A stretch of 64,000 bases of DNA from Desulfococcaceae bacterium HSG9 (GCA_030378005.1 JAUCGF010000081.1:1-64000); one strand, 5' to 3'; counted from the stretch's first letter, positions 53,352 through 63,008 are shown. A program made the numbers and translations. The notes: generated by a model from the sequence alone, not told the origin.

Positions 53352-56300
53352 ATGCCACACAGACTTGAAATAGCATTAAAACCGGATTTATCAGACGCCG
53401 AAGGTGAAAATCTTCGCCAAAAAGCGCAAAACTATTTCGGAATCGAACTTGCCCAAGTGCGCACAGTTCATATTCTAACCATCGACGCTGATTTGACCGC
53501 TGAACAGTTAAGCAAAGTGCAAACGGATATTTTTACCAATCCGGTAACGCAGATTTCATCCTTCGCTCCCCTGCCCATTGCATTTGATTGGTGTATCCGC
53601 ATCGGCTATCGGCCCGGCGTAAAAGATAATGCCGGTGACACCGCAGTGGAAGCGATTGAAGATACGTTGGGCATCCGTTTTAATGACCGGGAAGCCGTTT
53701 ATACGTCCAAACGTTACTGCCTCAAAGGGAATCATCCCAATTTTAGCCATGACCGTGCTATTGTTGAAAAAATTGCCGGCGAATTGCTTGCAAATGATAT
53801 TATCCAACAATGGGATTTGTATTCATCATCGGGCTGGGACTCCGAAATCGGTGTCGGCTTCATCGTTCCCAAAGTAATTCTTGATCACAAACCGGCCGTT
53901 TTAACTGTATCAACCGACAGCGATGCGGCTTTGCAAAAAGTGAGCGATGAACGTAATCTGGCGTTAAATCCCAAAGATATTCCCACGATTCGGTCTTACT
54001 TCGCCAATGATGATGTGCGTCAACAGCGCGCCGCGGTCGGCCTGTCAGACCCTACGGATATTGAATTGGAGTATATTTCCCAAGCACGCAGCGACCATTG
54101 CAACCATAATACCTTCCAAGGCCGTTTCTTTTACCGCGCTTCCGCAAACAGCCAAGTTGAAATAATCGACAATTTGTTTGACACCTGCATTAAGAAGCCG
54201 ACGCTAGAACTGAAAGAGCAGAAAGACTGGGTCATTTCAGTGTTATGGGATAATGCCGGAGCCGGTCGGTTTGATGATAATCATTATTTTGTGATTACCG
54301 GAGAAACTCACAATTCACCTTCCAACATGGAAGCTTATGGCGGGGCCATTACCGGCATTGTCGGTGTTTACCGCGATCCGCTCGGCACAGGCAAAGGTGC
54401 CAAACTGGTGATGGGTGGCTACGGTTATTGCACCGGCCCGCGTGATTATAGCGGCTCAATCAAACCACATCTGCACCCCCGGCGCTTATTGGATGGCGTT
54501 ATTGAAGGTGTGCGTGACGGTGGCAACAAAAGCGGTATTCCCACTGTTTTCGGGCAAGTGCTTTTTGATGACGCCTATATTGGTAAGAGCCTGGTATTTG
54601 TTACGGCAGCAGGAATCATGCCCGCTGAAGTTGCCGGCAGCCCGGCTGAAAAAAAACGCACTTCTCCCGGCGATTTAGTCATTATGTGCGGTGGCCGCGT
54701 GGGCAAAGACGGTATTCATGGCGTTACGGCGTCATCAGAAAGTTTTTCGGCTGATACTCCGGCCGGTCATGTACAGATTGGCGATCCCTACACCCAAAAA
54801 AAAATGCACGATTTTTTGTTGGAAGTCCGGGATGAGGGCTTGATTCAATTTATCACGGATAACGGCGGCGGCGGGTTGTCATCTTCGGTTGGGGAATCGG
54901 CGCTCTTTTCTGACGGATGTGCCATTCAATTGGAAAAAGTTCCGTTAAAATATCAAGGCTTGGATCAATGGGAAATATGGATTTCGGAATCACAGGAGCG
55001 TATGACCGTTGCCATAAAACCTGAACATTGGGAGCGTTTTCATACATTATCTGAAAAACATGCGGTTGAAAGCACGGTCATTGGCCAATATACGGATACT
55101 GGCAAGCTGCATATCACTTATAACGATAAAACCTGCGCTTATATTGATCTTGATTTTCTTTCATCCGGTTTTCCACAATGGGAGTTTGATGCGCAATGGC
55201 AGACGCCCGCAGACCGAGGGCTGTATGAGCCTGTTATCAGCTCTCCTGCCAATTACAATGAACTGCTGACAGATATACTGGCGCGTCCTAATGTATGTTC
55301 CAAAGAATGGGTTATTCGCCAGTATGACCATGAAGTGCAAGGCTCCAGTGTGATTAAACCGCTGGTAGGTGCGAAACGTGATATGAATAGCGATGCGGTT
55401 GTGATTCGCCCGGTGTTGGATTCTGAAAAGGGATTGGCATACACTCAAGCCCTTTTACCCTGGTATTCGGCAATCGACGCCCGCTCTATGGCTTGTTGCA
55501 CGATTGACGAAGCTGTCCGCCGTCTGATTGCCGTGGGTACCGATTGGGATCGGATCGGTGGGGTGGATAATTTCTGCTGGCCCGATATACAATACGATTC
55601 GCTCGCCAATCCGGATGGAAAATTTAAAGCCGCCCAATTGGTGCGTGCCTGCATGGGGTTAAAAGAAATCTGCACGGCTTTTCAAATCCCGTTATTATCG
55701 GGTAAGGACAGCATGTATGCAGATGGCCATTTAAGTGGAAGCTATAATGAAACCCATAAAATTTCGGCACCGGAAACACTTCAATTTTCTTGTATAGGAG
55801 TTGTTGCAAATATAACTCAGTGTGTTACAATGGACAGCAAACAGACGGGTGATCGGGTATATGTGCTGGGTATTACGCGTAACGAACTGGGCGGTTCCGA
55901 ATACTATGCGCATTTTGGATATACAGGAATGAATGTTCCTGAAGTTTATCCGGAAAAATTCAGTCGTGTGTATAAAGCGGTTAATCAAGCCATTCGACAA
56001 GAGTTGGCGGCGTCCGTTCATGGTATTTATCGCGGCGGTTTGGGTATTCATCTGGCAATGACAGCTATGGGCGGTGATTTAGGGATGAATGTTGATCTGG
56101 GCAAGGTCACAGCCGATCAGGTTCATCACGATGATATTATTTTGTTTTCAGAAACACCGGGACGCTTTATTGTTACCGTGGATCCCGTGAACAGCGAGGC
56201 TTTTGAAGCGCTTTTTAACGATATGCCTTACGCCTGTATCGGTGAGGTCACAGGTAAAACAGACCATTTTATTGTCAACGGAGCGGATGGTCACTTGATT

Positions 56301-56363
56301 GTCGATATTCCCGTGTCTGAACTGAGATGCGCTTGGAAACGACCCTTTGGGGCGCTTGTATAA
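53352..56363 (+). CDS. purL: Phosphoribosylformylglycinamidine synthase, synthetase subunit (PurS-PurL type)
   Basis: A 1003-residue divergent FGAM synthase subunit, which makes formylglycinamidine ribotide from FGAR and ammonia in purine synthesis. Residues 1-200 resemble PurS-like ferredoxin-fold units; residues 230-1000 hold the two AIR-synthase halves. Visible landmarks: ARSDHCNHNTFQGRF (SEHC-like motif), GETHNSPSNMEAYGG, DNGGGGLSSSVGESALF and LLSGKDSMYADGH. No glutaminase domain is attached; the amidotransferase is the separate gene at 57674. Length lies between the small PurL (about 740) and large fused PurL (about 1290). The 3' end is partly repeated in tandem downstream (56479-56588). 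Confidence 0.9.
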   Translation: MPHRLEIALKPDLSDAEGENLRQKAQNYFGIELAQVRTVHILTIDADLTAEQLSKVQTDIFTNPVTQISSFAPLPIAFDWCIRIGYRPGVKDNAGDTAVEAIEDTLGIRFNDREAVYTSKRYCLKGNHPNFSHDRAIVEKIAGELLANDIIQQWDLYSSSGWDSEIGVGFIVPKVILDHKPAVLTVSTDSDAALQKVSDERNLALNPKDIPTIRSYFANDDVRQQRAAVGLSDPTDIELEYISQARSDHCNHNTFQGRFFYRASANSQVEIIDNLFDTCIKKPTLELKEQKDWVISVLWDNAGAGRFDDNHYFVITGETHNSPSNMEAYGGAITGIVGVYRDPLGTGKGAKLVMGGYGYCTGPRDYSGSIKPHLHPRRLLDGVIEGVRDGGNKSGIPTVFGQVLFDDAYIGKSLVFVTAAGIMPAEVAGSPAEKKRTSPGDLVIMCGGRVGKDGIHGVTASSESFSADTPAGHVQIGDPYTQKKMHDFLLEVRDEGLIQFITDNGGGGLSSSVGESALFSDGCAIQLEKVPLKYQGLDQWEIWISESQERMTVAIKPEHWERFHTLSEKHAVESTVIGQYTDTGKLHITYNDKTCAYIDLDFLSSGFPQWEFDAQWQTPADRGLYEPVISSPANYNELLTDILARPNVCSKEWVIRQYDHEVQGSSVIKPLVGAKRDMNSDAVVIRPVLDSEKGLAYTQALLPWYSAIDARSMACCTIDEAVRRLIAVGTDWDRIGGVDNFCWPDIQYDSLANPDGKFKAAQLVRACMGLKEICTAFQIPLLSGKDSMYADGHLSGSYNETHKISAPETLQFSCIGVVANITQCVTMDSKQTGDRVYVLGITRNELGGSEYYAHFGYTGMNVPEVYPEKFSRVYKAVNQAIRQELAASVHGIYRGGLGIHLAMTAMGGDLGMNVDLGKVTADQVHHDDIILFSETPGRFIVTVDPVNSEAFEALFNDMPYACIGEVTGKTDHFIVNGADGHLIVDIPVSELRCAWKRPFGALV

Positions 56364-56669
56364 ACTCTTAAATTAAAATTCTTAATCTTAATCGTACTCT
56401 TAATCTTAATCGTTCATACTAAAAAGTCAGGATTAAGATTAAGATTACGATTAAGAAAAAGAGGGAAATTATTTCGTTGGAGCGGATGGTCACTTGATTA
56501 TCGATATTCCCGTATCTGAACTGTGATGCGCTTGGAAACGACCCTTTGGAGCGCTTGTATAAACTCTTAAATTAAAATTCTTAATCTTATTAAAAAGTCA
56601 GGATTAAGATTAAGAAAAAGAGGGGAAATTATTTCGTTCCCTATCCTAAAATGCTATGAGGTGCATAAA
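56364..56669. repeat. R-C palindromes and tandem copy of the purL 3' end
   Basis: R-C arms at 56378-56456 are followed by 56479-56588, which repeats 56280-56390 (last 28 codons of purL, stop, and following bases) with a few changes, then by a second, shorter R-C block to 56620. GAAATTATTTCGTT boxes follow each R-C block. The duplication has a period of about 199 bases. Confidence 0.8.
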
Positions 56670-57590
56670 ATGAGCGATGAAGTTGAGTTTGAAGTTGGTC
56701 AAATGTATGAAAATGTGAAAGGGAAATATGAAGTTTTATCTATTTCTGATGACGCGATGACGATTCAGTGGGAAACTGGTGAACAGACTTCCACAACCGT
56801 CAGTTTTCAGCAACGCATAATTGAAAGAATCAAATTTGAAAAAGAGCTGATAGAGGAACAAAAGGCTAAAGCGCTTCGCAAGGGTCAAAAAGCGTATATA
56901 TCAAAAGCAGGCGAACAATTTAAGGGCCTTGCAGAAAGTGATTTTAAAACGACCATCTCAGGAACCAAGTGGCGCAATCGCAGTTGTCTCGGAGGCGCTG
57001 TTACCAAACGACTGGCACCTCATAAATTGCAAATCAACTCATGGGCAGTACCCCGCAAAACAGCGATTCAGTGGCAGGACATCGGCCATCATCGGTTGGC
57101 GGCTAAGATGACACAGGCAAAATTTTCAGCTCTGATTGATCACACTGACCTTTCTTATGGATTTTACATTGAACGTGGTGATCAGGATAGTGAAACTTCG
57201 TCCGATTGGAACGCTTTTATCGCTTGGTTGAAAAAAGAAAACAACGAGGCGTTTCTTAATAAGCTTGTCATAGAACACCATTTACGCATTGATCATCAAT
57301 CGGGAAAGAGCGCTATCGCCCAAATTGATGCGCACGATGGCAAATGGAATGTAAAAAAGATAAGCCACGAAGAAGGCGAGAAGGAAGACATCGGTGCGCT
57401 GGCCGATTTTTTTGACAAAATTCCGGCTAGTGCTGCGCTCAATCTTCGAATACATCAAAAAACGGCTAAAGCCGAAATTCTTGCACGAGGCGAAGAGATC
57501 GCTGATGATATTGCGGCATTGTTCGATGTTTTAATGCCTCTTTATGAAGCATCAGCAACATTGGTGCCACCGGACGAAGCCGGAGTTTAA
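56670..57590 (+). CDS. Protein of unknown function between purL and purQ
   Basis: A 306-residue soluble, charged protein. The N-terminus (EVGQMYENVKGKYEVLSIS, then MTIQWETGE) looks like a small beta-barrel of the kind found in nucleic-acid-associated proteins, followed by a charged helix (EKELIEEQKAKALRKGQKAY) and an unassigned C-terminal domain. The start at 56670 is preferred because GAGGTG lies 6 bases upstream; a GTG at 56661 is an alternative. Its position between two purine genes on the same strand suggests co-transcription, but there is no evidence that it acts in purine synthesis. Confidence 0.65.
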   Translation: MSDEVEFEVGQMYENVKGKYEVLSISDDAMTIQWETGEQTSTTVSFQQRIIERIKFEKELIEEQKAKALRKGQKAYISKAGEQFKGLAESDFKTTISGTKWRNRSCLGGAVTKRLAPHKLQINSWAVPRKTAIQWQDIGHHRLAAKMTQAKFSALIDHTDLSYGFYIERGDQDSETSSDWNAFIAWLKKENNEAFLNKLVIEHHLRIDHQSGKSAIAQIDAHDGKWNVKKISHEEGEKEDIGALADFFDKIPASAALNLRIHQKTAKAEILARGEEIADDIAALFDVLMPLYEASATLVPPDEAGV

Positions 57591-57673
57591 AGTTTCAAGT
57601 GCCTGAAGTTAATGGTTTCAAAATGTGATTGAATAATTTCAAATTTCAAAACTTGTAAGAGGAACAATCAGAT

Positions 57674-58525
57674 ATGAGTAAGCGTGTCAACGCCTTGGTT
57701 TTAACCGGATTCGGTCTGAATTGCGACAATGAAACCGCTTATGCGCTTAATCTGGCAGGTGCGGATGTTCAGCGTGTGCATATTAACACCCTTATCAAAG
57801 GCGAAGTTCATCTGAAAGACTTCCAACTGCTGGTATTCGGCGGCGGTTTCAGTTGGGGGGATGATCATGGTGCCGGTGTTATTCAGGCGGTACGTCTTAA
57901 AACCAACCTGGGCCGCCGGATTCTTAAATTTATCGCTGATGGTAATCTTGTGCTGGGTATCTGTAACGGGTTTCAAACGCTGGTCAATTTAGGTCTCTTG
58001 CCCGGCCTTGACGGCGATTACCAAACCCGTTCAGTCGCATTGACATTTAATGATTGTGGTAATTTTCGTAATGATTGGGTGTCGCTGACGGTTAATCAGG
58101 AATCGCCCTGTGTGTTTACGCATAACATTCAAACACTGGAACTTCCTGTCCGGCATGGCGAAGGCAAATTAACAGCCGATGAACAGGTTATCAAACGCTT
58201 GATAAATAACCGTCAGGTCGTCATGCGCTATGCCGGTGCTGACGGAGAACCGGCAAACGGCTGTTTTCCATCCAATCCGAACGGCTCGTTATATGATGTC
58301 GCCGGAATATGTGATCCCACTGGCCGTATTTTCGGCCTCATGCCCCATCCGGAAGCCTTTAATCATTTCACCAATCATCCGAATTGGACGCGTTTAAAAG
58401 AAAAGCATAAACGTCAAGGCCGCCAGATTAACACTGAAGAGACCCTCGGAGTTCGTTTGTTAAAAAATGGCGTTGACTATATCCTCAAGCGCTCTTCCAA
58501 AATCATACAAAACTTTAAGGAATGA
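57674..58525 (+). CDS. purQ: FGAM synthase glutamine amidotransferase subunit
   Basis: A 283-residue class I glutamine amidotransferase that supplies ammonia to PurL. The nucleophilic Cys lies in LGICNGFQTLVNLG, the oxyanion region in FGGGFSWGDDHGAG, and the His-Glu pair in LMPHPEAF. It is longer than the common PurQ (about 225) and carries an extra insertion between the nucleophile and the His-Glu, as expected for the partner of the larger PurL form. AAGAGGAA lies upstream. It is separated from purL by the unknown gene at 56670. Confidence 0.92.
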   Translation: MSKRVNALVLTGFGLNCDNETAYALNLAGADVQRVHINTLIKGEVHLKDFQLLVFGGGFSWGDDHGAGVIQAVRLKTNLGRRILKFIADGNLVLGICNGFQTLVNLGLLPGLDGDYQTRSVALTFNDCGNFRNDWVSLTVNQESPCVFTHNIQTLELPVRHGEGKLTADEQVIKRLINNRQVVMRYAGADGEPANGCFPSNPNGSLYDVAGICDPTGRIFGLMPHPEAFNHFTNHPNWTRLKEKHKRQGRQINTEETLGVRLLKNGVDYILKRSSKIIQNFKE

Positions 58526-58531
58526 GGACAA

Positions 58532-58620
58532 GGAGTGCAAACTTCAGTTTGCGTCAGTAGCCCTGCAAGTGCAAGCTGAAGCCAGCACTCCAAGTGGAGA
58601 AGTTATTTCGTCCCTGATCC
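58532..58620. repeat. R-B palindrome plus GGGACGAAATAACTT box
   Basis: R-B arms at 58532-58591 are followed by AGTTATTTCGTCCCTGATCC at 58601-58620, the same pairing as at 22561-22641 in the opposite order. Confidence 0.8.
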
Positions 58621-58690
58621 TAAGTTCCCCAGTTGATGGATAAGTACTTGGATATATTATTTCAGCGAGTTGATTTCTAATCAGAAACTA

Positions 58691-59869
58691 TCAGCGTTTG
58701 ACGATGCTGCTGGTAAAACCGGCATCTTTCAAATCCGCCTGACTGCGCTGGGCCGCCCCTTCGGCATATAAAAAATCACCGACAAACAAACGCCATTTAT
58801 CGGAATCCCGAATGACATAAGGCTCATAACCCTGTTTTTCAAGACGCTGATACACTGCGGCCATTTTCTCTTCGGAAGAAAACTCGTCAATCATATTGGC
58901 ATACGACAATTTTTTAATGCGTGCATCCGGCCTATCCAATGTTTTAAGTATATTGAGAGCATCTTTCCTGGTCTTGTAATGCCCTGTATAAACATTCCAC
59001 CAAATCCCGCGCTCCGCCCCTAAATCCATTTGCACAACATACGGATCCGTTTTATCATTTTTAAACACTTTCACCCCGTTTTGCGCATTATTTTTTAAAC
59101 GATTGCTGGATAGTTTTATTGAATATGGGTGTAATGGCTGGCGTATTCTATAAGAAGATGCTTTCAACTCAGATGTATCCGGCGTTACAGGAGTTTCATC
59201 AACCTCATCTTTTGAAGATGCTTTTTCTTCGCCACCTGCCTCAACTTCTTCAGGAGTTTTATCCGATGGTTGCACGACTTCCCCGTCTTCTTCAGTTTCT
59301 AACGCATCCGTGGAAGCAGGAGTATCCGACGAAGGCGCATCAGCCGACTTATCAGCGATTTCATCCACCGGTTTATCTTCAGGTTTTTTTTCATCCTGAT
59401 TGTCAGGTGCCAAAGTATCCGATGAAGGCGCATCAACCGGCTTATCAGCAATTTCATCCACCGGTTTATCTTCAGTTTTTTTTTCATCCTGATTGTCAGG
59501 TGCCAAAGTATCCGATGAAGGCGCATCGGCCAGCTTATCAGCGATTTCATCCACCGGTTTATCTTCAGGTTTTTTTTCATCCTGATTATCAGGTGCCAAA
59601 GCAATTGTATCGGTGTCGGATGATTCCGTTTTTGTTTCAGGTAGTGATTCCTGATCCTCTGCAGGCGCGCCAATTTTTTTACGTACAACGTTGGTGGATG
59701 GTTGGGCCACGGCCTTTTCTTTCTTATCAACCGTGGTTGGCGGCTTTTCTGTTTTGGGACCCAATTGCAGTGTGTCAAAATAAAACCAAAAGATAAGCGT
59801 TACAATCAAAATAACAATACCTAACAGGATAAACGTTTCTTTCTTTTTTTCTAAAAAATTTAAAGTCAT
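58691..59869 (-). CDS. SPOR-domain membrane protein with tandem acidic repeats
   Basis: A 392-residue protein with one N-terminal transmembrane segment (about 12-31), a long low-complexity acidic and Pro-rich periplasmic linker, and a C-terminal SPOR domain from about 310. The linker contains three tandem copies of a ~39-residue unit (LAPDNQDEKKPEDKPVDEIA and DKxxDAPSSDT). The SPOR part has the two YTGHYKTRKDALNILKTL and YQRLEKQGYEPYVIRD halves; SPOR domains bind denuded septal peptidoglycan, so it likely acts at the division site or in cell-envelope upkeep. A long open frame on the other strand (59119-59796) is a shadow of the repeats. Confidence 0.85.
   Translation of the reverse strand: MTLNFLEKKKETFILLGIVILIVTLIFWFYFDTLQLGPKTEKPPTTVDKKEKAVAQPSTNVVRKKIGAPAEDQESLPETKTESSDTDTIALAPDNQDEKKPEDKPVDEIADKLADAPSSDTLAPDNQDEKKTEDKPVDEIADKPVDAPSSDTLAPDNQDEKKPEDKPVDEIADKSADAPSSDTPASTDALETEEDGEVVQPSDKTPEEVEAGGEEKASSKDEVDETPVTPDTSELKASSYRIRQPLHPYSIKLSSNRLKNNAQNGVKVFKNDKTDPYVVQMDLGAERGIWWNVYTGHYKTRKDALNILKTLDRPDARIKKLSYANMIDEFSSEEKMAAVYQRLEKQGYEPYVIRDSDKWRLFVGDFLYAEGAAQRSQADLKDAGFTSSIVKR
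59330..59620 (-). repeat. Coding tandem repeat in the SPOR protein linker
   Basis: Three near-identical units, about 117 bases each and starting GGTTTATCTTCAGG on the plus strand, encode the acidic linker. Copy number is likely to vary between strains. Confidence 0.8.
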
Positions 59870-59934
59870 GTTATCTCTTTTCCGGTTAAGGGTTTATAAG
59901 TTTTAAGGAATACGAGTTAATAATTTACCCATTT

Positions 59935-59988
59935 GGAGTGCTGGCTTCAGCTTGCGCCACGGGCATCACAAGCTGAAGCCAGCACTCC
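59935..59988. repeat. R-B palindrome (GGCTTCAGC variant)
   Basis: GGAGTGCTGGCTTCAGCTTG and AAGCTGAAGCCAGCACTCC are inverted arms; the end sequence differs from the common R-B by GGCTTCAGC in place of AACTTCAGT. Confidence 0.75.
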
Positions 59989-60001
59989 TCTTTGATAATA
60001 T

Positions 60002-60044
60002 CAGTAGATGGAAAAAGTCTTTGGCGACCTCGTTCCCACTCCTC
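60002..60044. mobile_element. Truncated R-D element
   Basis: CAGTAGATGGAAAAAGTCTT and GGCGACCTCGTTCCCAC match the inverted right end of the 24707-24912 element and then break off. The remaining 256-base gap between the SPOR and DUF374 genes shows nothing else. Confidence 0.65.
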
Positions 60045-60125
60045 TTTGATAATATGTGTAAGTTATCTAATTCGCATTCCTTACAACTGAAAAAATTGTT
60101 GCGACACTTTGCATTGTCATAATGT

Positions 60126-60812
60126 CTATGCAGGCAAATCAAACCCCGGCTTGCCTACGGGATCGCCGCCCCACATCGTATCGCAGCGGTCGGCCATGCG
60201 ATTCAGACGTCGTTCAACTGATTGCCGGATGCGCTCACACGCATTGCTGTCGGCATCAGAAGGAACAAAAATCGGTTCACCGTAAAGTACCGCAATTTTT
60301 GTAAAAGGCATGGGCAAAAAGTAGCGGTCCCATGAGTTGAAAACAATGCGCCGTTTGGCACCGTACATCATTGGGACAATCGGTTTACCCGTTTTTTTAG
60401 CGATCATAACCGCACCTGTTTTAAGTACGCGCGGCGGTCCCTGCGGGCCATCGGCCATCATCCCGGCACTATGTTTACCGTTTTTCAGTTCACGAATCAA
60501 AGTGACCAAAGCGGAACGGTAGTAACGACTGCCACTGCCCCGCACCGCTCTGAATCCGAGATGTTCGGAGGCCGCAGCAGCCAAATCACCATCATTGCTT
60601 TTACTGATCATCAGGGTGATATGCCGTGAACCTAAATAATCCCCAAAATAAAACATTCGCTGATGCCAGGCGACATAAACGCAACCGCCATATCGTTGCC
60701 GGACAGCTATTTCACGCGCTTCATTTTCACACACTGTCAGACGGCATGTGCGGCACCAACATTTAAGCAACGCTGCGATCAAAAATGATTTTATGCGCAT
60801 TTGGTTTGTCAT
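60126..60812 (-). CDS. DUF374 lysophospholipid acyltransferase-like protein
   Basis: A 228-residue protein of the DUF374/LPLAT group, which is related to LpxL-type lipid A acyltransferases. It has a catalytic-type His motif VAWHQRMFYFG, GSGSRYYRSA and the DGPQGPPRVLKTGAV motif. It probably attaches an acyl chain to a lipid at the inner membrane. Start at 60812 forms an ATGA overlap with the stop of miaA, so the two are translated together; a longer frame upstream within miaA is rejected. Confidence 0.85.
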   Translation of the reverse strand: MTNQMRIKSFLIAALLKCWCRTCRLTVCENEAREIAVRQRYGGCVYVAWHQRMFYFGDYLGSRHITLMISKSNDGDLAAAASEHLGFRAVRGSGSRYYRSALVTLIRELKNGKHSAGMMADGPQGPPRVLKTGAVMIAKKTGKPIVPMMYGAKRRIVFNSWDRYFLPMPFTKIAVLYGEPIFVPSDADSNACERIRQSVERRLNRMADRCDTMWGGDPVGKPGFDLPA

Positions 60813-61741
60813 GTTAAAAAAGCAGTGATTCTGGGGAGTGCTGATTCCCACTCTTCGGGATTGATCCACCAGATATCCGAATCGGCTTTAAACCAAGTCA
60901 GTTGCCGCTTGGCATAACGCCGTGTATCTCTCTGCCAAAGTCGAACAGTTTCATCCCACGAACAGCGATTTTGAAGAAAATCGGCCAGATGACGATAACC
61001 GATTGATTGCATCGGTTTTAAATCCGAAGTGTAGCCTTTGTCAAGCAATTGCCGGACTTCATCCGTAAAATCGGCCTGAATCATCGCCTCTACCCGTTGA
61101 TTAATTCGTTTATAAAGGATCGGGCGCGATAATTCAAGACCGATTTTTAATACACTAAAGGGACACGTTTTAAAATCATGCGCGGCCTGTGATTTTGAAA
61201 AAGGCTGGCCGGATGTTTCATAAACTTCCAACGCTCTGACAATGCGATAAGTATCGTTGGGGTGTAGCCGTTTGGCTGTTTTCGGATCACACGCTTCCAA
61301 ACGTTGATGCAGCCAAAGAGTGCCGTTTTGAGCCGCCTCGGCTTGCAACCGGCGACGGATAGCATGATTCGCCGGCAATACATCGGCAAGCCCGTAAAGC
61401 AGCGCTTTGATATAGAGTCCGGTACCTCCGACTACAAAAGGCGTCCGTCCCTGTTGTCGAATCGTATCGATAATCACACGGGCTTTGCGTGCAAATCGGG
61501 CCGCATCAAACGGCTCATCCGGCGCTGCGACATCAATCAAATGATGGGTGATGGCGGCGCATTCCTGCAACGTGGGTTTAGCCGCGCCAATATCCATATA
61601 TTTATACACCTGAATGGAATCGGCACTGATAATTTCACCGCTAAAATAACGAGCCAGTTTTATCGCGGTTCCGGTTTTGCCCACACCGGTAGGACCGCAA
61701 ATTACGATAATTTTTGGAAATTCACCACTATCTGGCGTCAA
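60809..61741 (-). CDS. miaA: tRNA dimethylallyltransferase
   Basis: A 310-residue MiaA, which adds a dimethylallyl group to A37 of tRNAs reading U-initial codons. The P-loop GPTGVGKT is at 16-23, followed by ISADSIQVYKYMDIGAAKPT, HHLIDV and the VVGGTGLYIKALLYGL motif; the late YAKRQLTWF motif is also present. The start must be a TTG at 61741 (or a nearby alternative) because an in-frame TAA lies three codons upstream and no ATG precedes the P-loop. Its stop overlaps the next gene's ATG. Confidence 0.93.
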   Translation of the reverse strand: MTPDSGEFPKIIVICGPTGVGKTGTAIKLARYFSGEIISADSIQVYKYMDIGAAKPTLQECAAITHHLIDVAAPDEPFDAARFARKARVIIDTIRQQGRTPFVVGGTGLYIKALLYGLADVLPANHAIRRRLQAEAAQNGTLWLHQRLEACDPKTAKRLHPNDTYRIVRALEVYETSGQPFSKSQAAHDFKTCPFSVLKIGLELSRPILYKRINQRVEAMIQADFTDEVRQLLDKGYTSDLKPMQSIGYRHLADFLQNRCSWDETVRLWQRDTRRYAKRQLTWFKADSDIWWINPEEWESALPRITAFLT

Positions 61742-61908
61742 TGTTGTTTACCTGCGATAAATAAAAATATTTGCATTATGTGTATAATTTTCTTATAAAG
61801 AAAAGTCACACGTTTAAAAATCTTACAATAAATAAACTGAATTTGCAATCTTTCTTAACGGAAAGTATGTAAAAAATAAGGTGACAACAACGGAGGAATT
61901 TGTAAAAC

Positions 61909-62847
61909 ATGACCATATCACCCAAGTTAAACGCATTTTTAAAGCAAAGCAACACCTATATAGCAAGAATGAAAGCCAGAGGTGTGCTTCCCACACCGGA
62001 AACAGCGAGAGCCGGTATGGCCCAATTAACCGGTTTTGTCAGCAATATTCCTGAAATTGCGCATATTGAAGCCAGAACAATTATAACCCATAATTTAAAA
62101 ATACCGGTCAAAATATACAGTCCGTCGCCAAATGTCCCCTTACCGGTGTTGATGTATTATCATGGTGGCGGCCATTTATGCGGAAACACCGACCAGTATG
62201 ATCCGATTACAAGAAAACTGGCTCTATCCGCCAATGTCGTCGTTGTTTCCGTTGATTACCGCCTGGCTCCCGAAAATCCTTATCCGGCAGGTATCGATGA
62301 TTGTTTTCACGCAACTTTAAACGTCTGGGATGTTTTGAATAATGTAAAACATCAGCGCCGTCAGTTTATTGCCGGTGACAGTGCCGGCGGCGCCATTGCC
62401 GCGTCAATCATTATGCGCAATCAGGAGCGACCTGACCTTGCCATCGAAAAACAAGTGCTGATTTATCCGGGCCTGGATTACACGCTCAGTTCCGCATCAT
62501 ACCAACACTGCGGCAACGGCTATTTACTTGAAACGGATAAAATACGATTCTATTTTGATAATTATTTTCAACATGATGAAGACCGCCTGAAAGCATCGCC
62601 ACTGTTCGGCCGGTTTTCACCGGATATGCCCCAAACGCTTGTAATCACCGCAGGATTCGATCCGCTGAAAGATGAGGGACGAGCATATTATACAAAGGTT
62701 AAGGAACAAGGGGTTTATGCATCGCATTACGAACTTCCGGGAATGATTCATGCTTTTATGAATTTGGAAGATTTGGTTAAAAAAGAGGTGAGAGAGCTGT
62801 ATCAGAAAATAGCTGACTTTTTGAAGAGTTCAACAAGTAGCAAGTAG
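61909..62847 (+). CDS. Alpha/beta hydrolase, hormone-sensitive lipase type
   Basis: A 312-residue esterase or lipase. The oxyanion motif is MYYHGGGHLCG, the nucleophile Ser lies in AGDSAGGA, the Asp in ITAGFDPLKDEG and the His in GMIHAFMN, the complete set for the HSL (bacterial family IV) branch. There is no signal peptide, so it is cytoplasmic. ACGGAGG lies ten bases before the ATG. Its promoter region shares the gap with miaA. Confidence 0.9.
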   Translation: MTISPKLNAFLKQSNTYIARMKARGVLPTPETARAGMAQLTGFVSNIPEIAHIEARTIITHNLKIPVKIYSPSPNVPLPVLMYYHGGGHLCGNTDQYDPITRKLALSANVVVVSVDYRLAPENPYPAGIDDCFHATLNVWDVLNNVKHQRRQFIAGDSAGGAIAASIIMRNQERPDLAIEKQVLIYPGLDYTLSSASYQHCGNGYLLETDKIRFYFDNYFQHDEDRLKASPLFGRFSPDMPQTLVITAGFDPLKDEGRAYYTKVKEQGVYASHYELPGMIHAFMNLEDLVKKEVRELYQKIADFLKSSTSSK

Positions 62848-62992
62848 GGTGCGTTAGCAAAGCGTAACGGCACCATGTTGATAAATACTTGCTCTTGCTC
62901 TTAATCTTAATCTTAATCATAATCATAATCTTACTCGAATGACAGGAGCAAGTAGCAAGTAGGGTGCGTTAGTGAAGCGTAACGCACCATGT
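62834..62992. repeat. Repeat cluster after the hydrolase gene
   Basis: CAAGTAGGGTGCGTTAGC-type units at 62836-62876 and 62953-62993 (with AAGCGTAACG and CACCATGTT) flank an R-C stretch at 62891-62936. GGTGCGTTA / TAACGCACC arms are inverted within each unit. The stop codon of the hydrolase gene lies in the first unit. Confidence 0.75.
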
Positions 62993-63008
62993 TAACAAAA
63001 TAAGGCAA

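Noticed and set aside
59119-59796. 225-codon plus-strand reading frame
   Set aside because: It is the antisense shadow of the repetitive SPOR-protein linker, with an odd Pro/Gln/His-rich composition.
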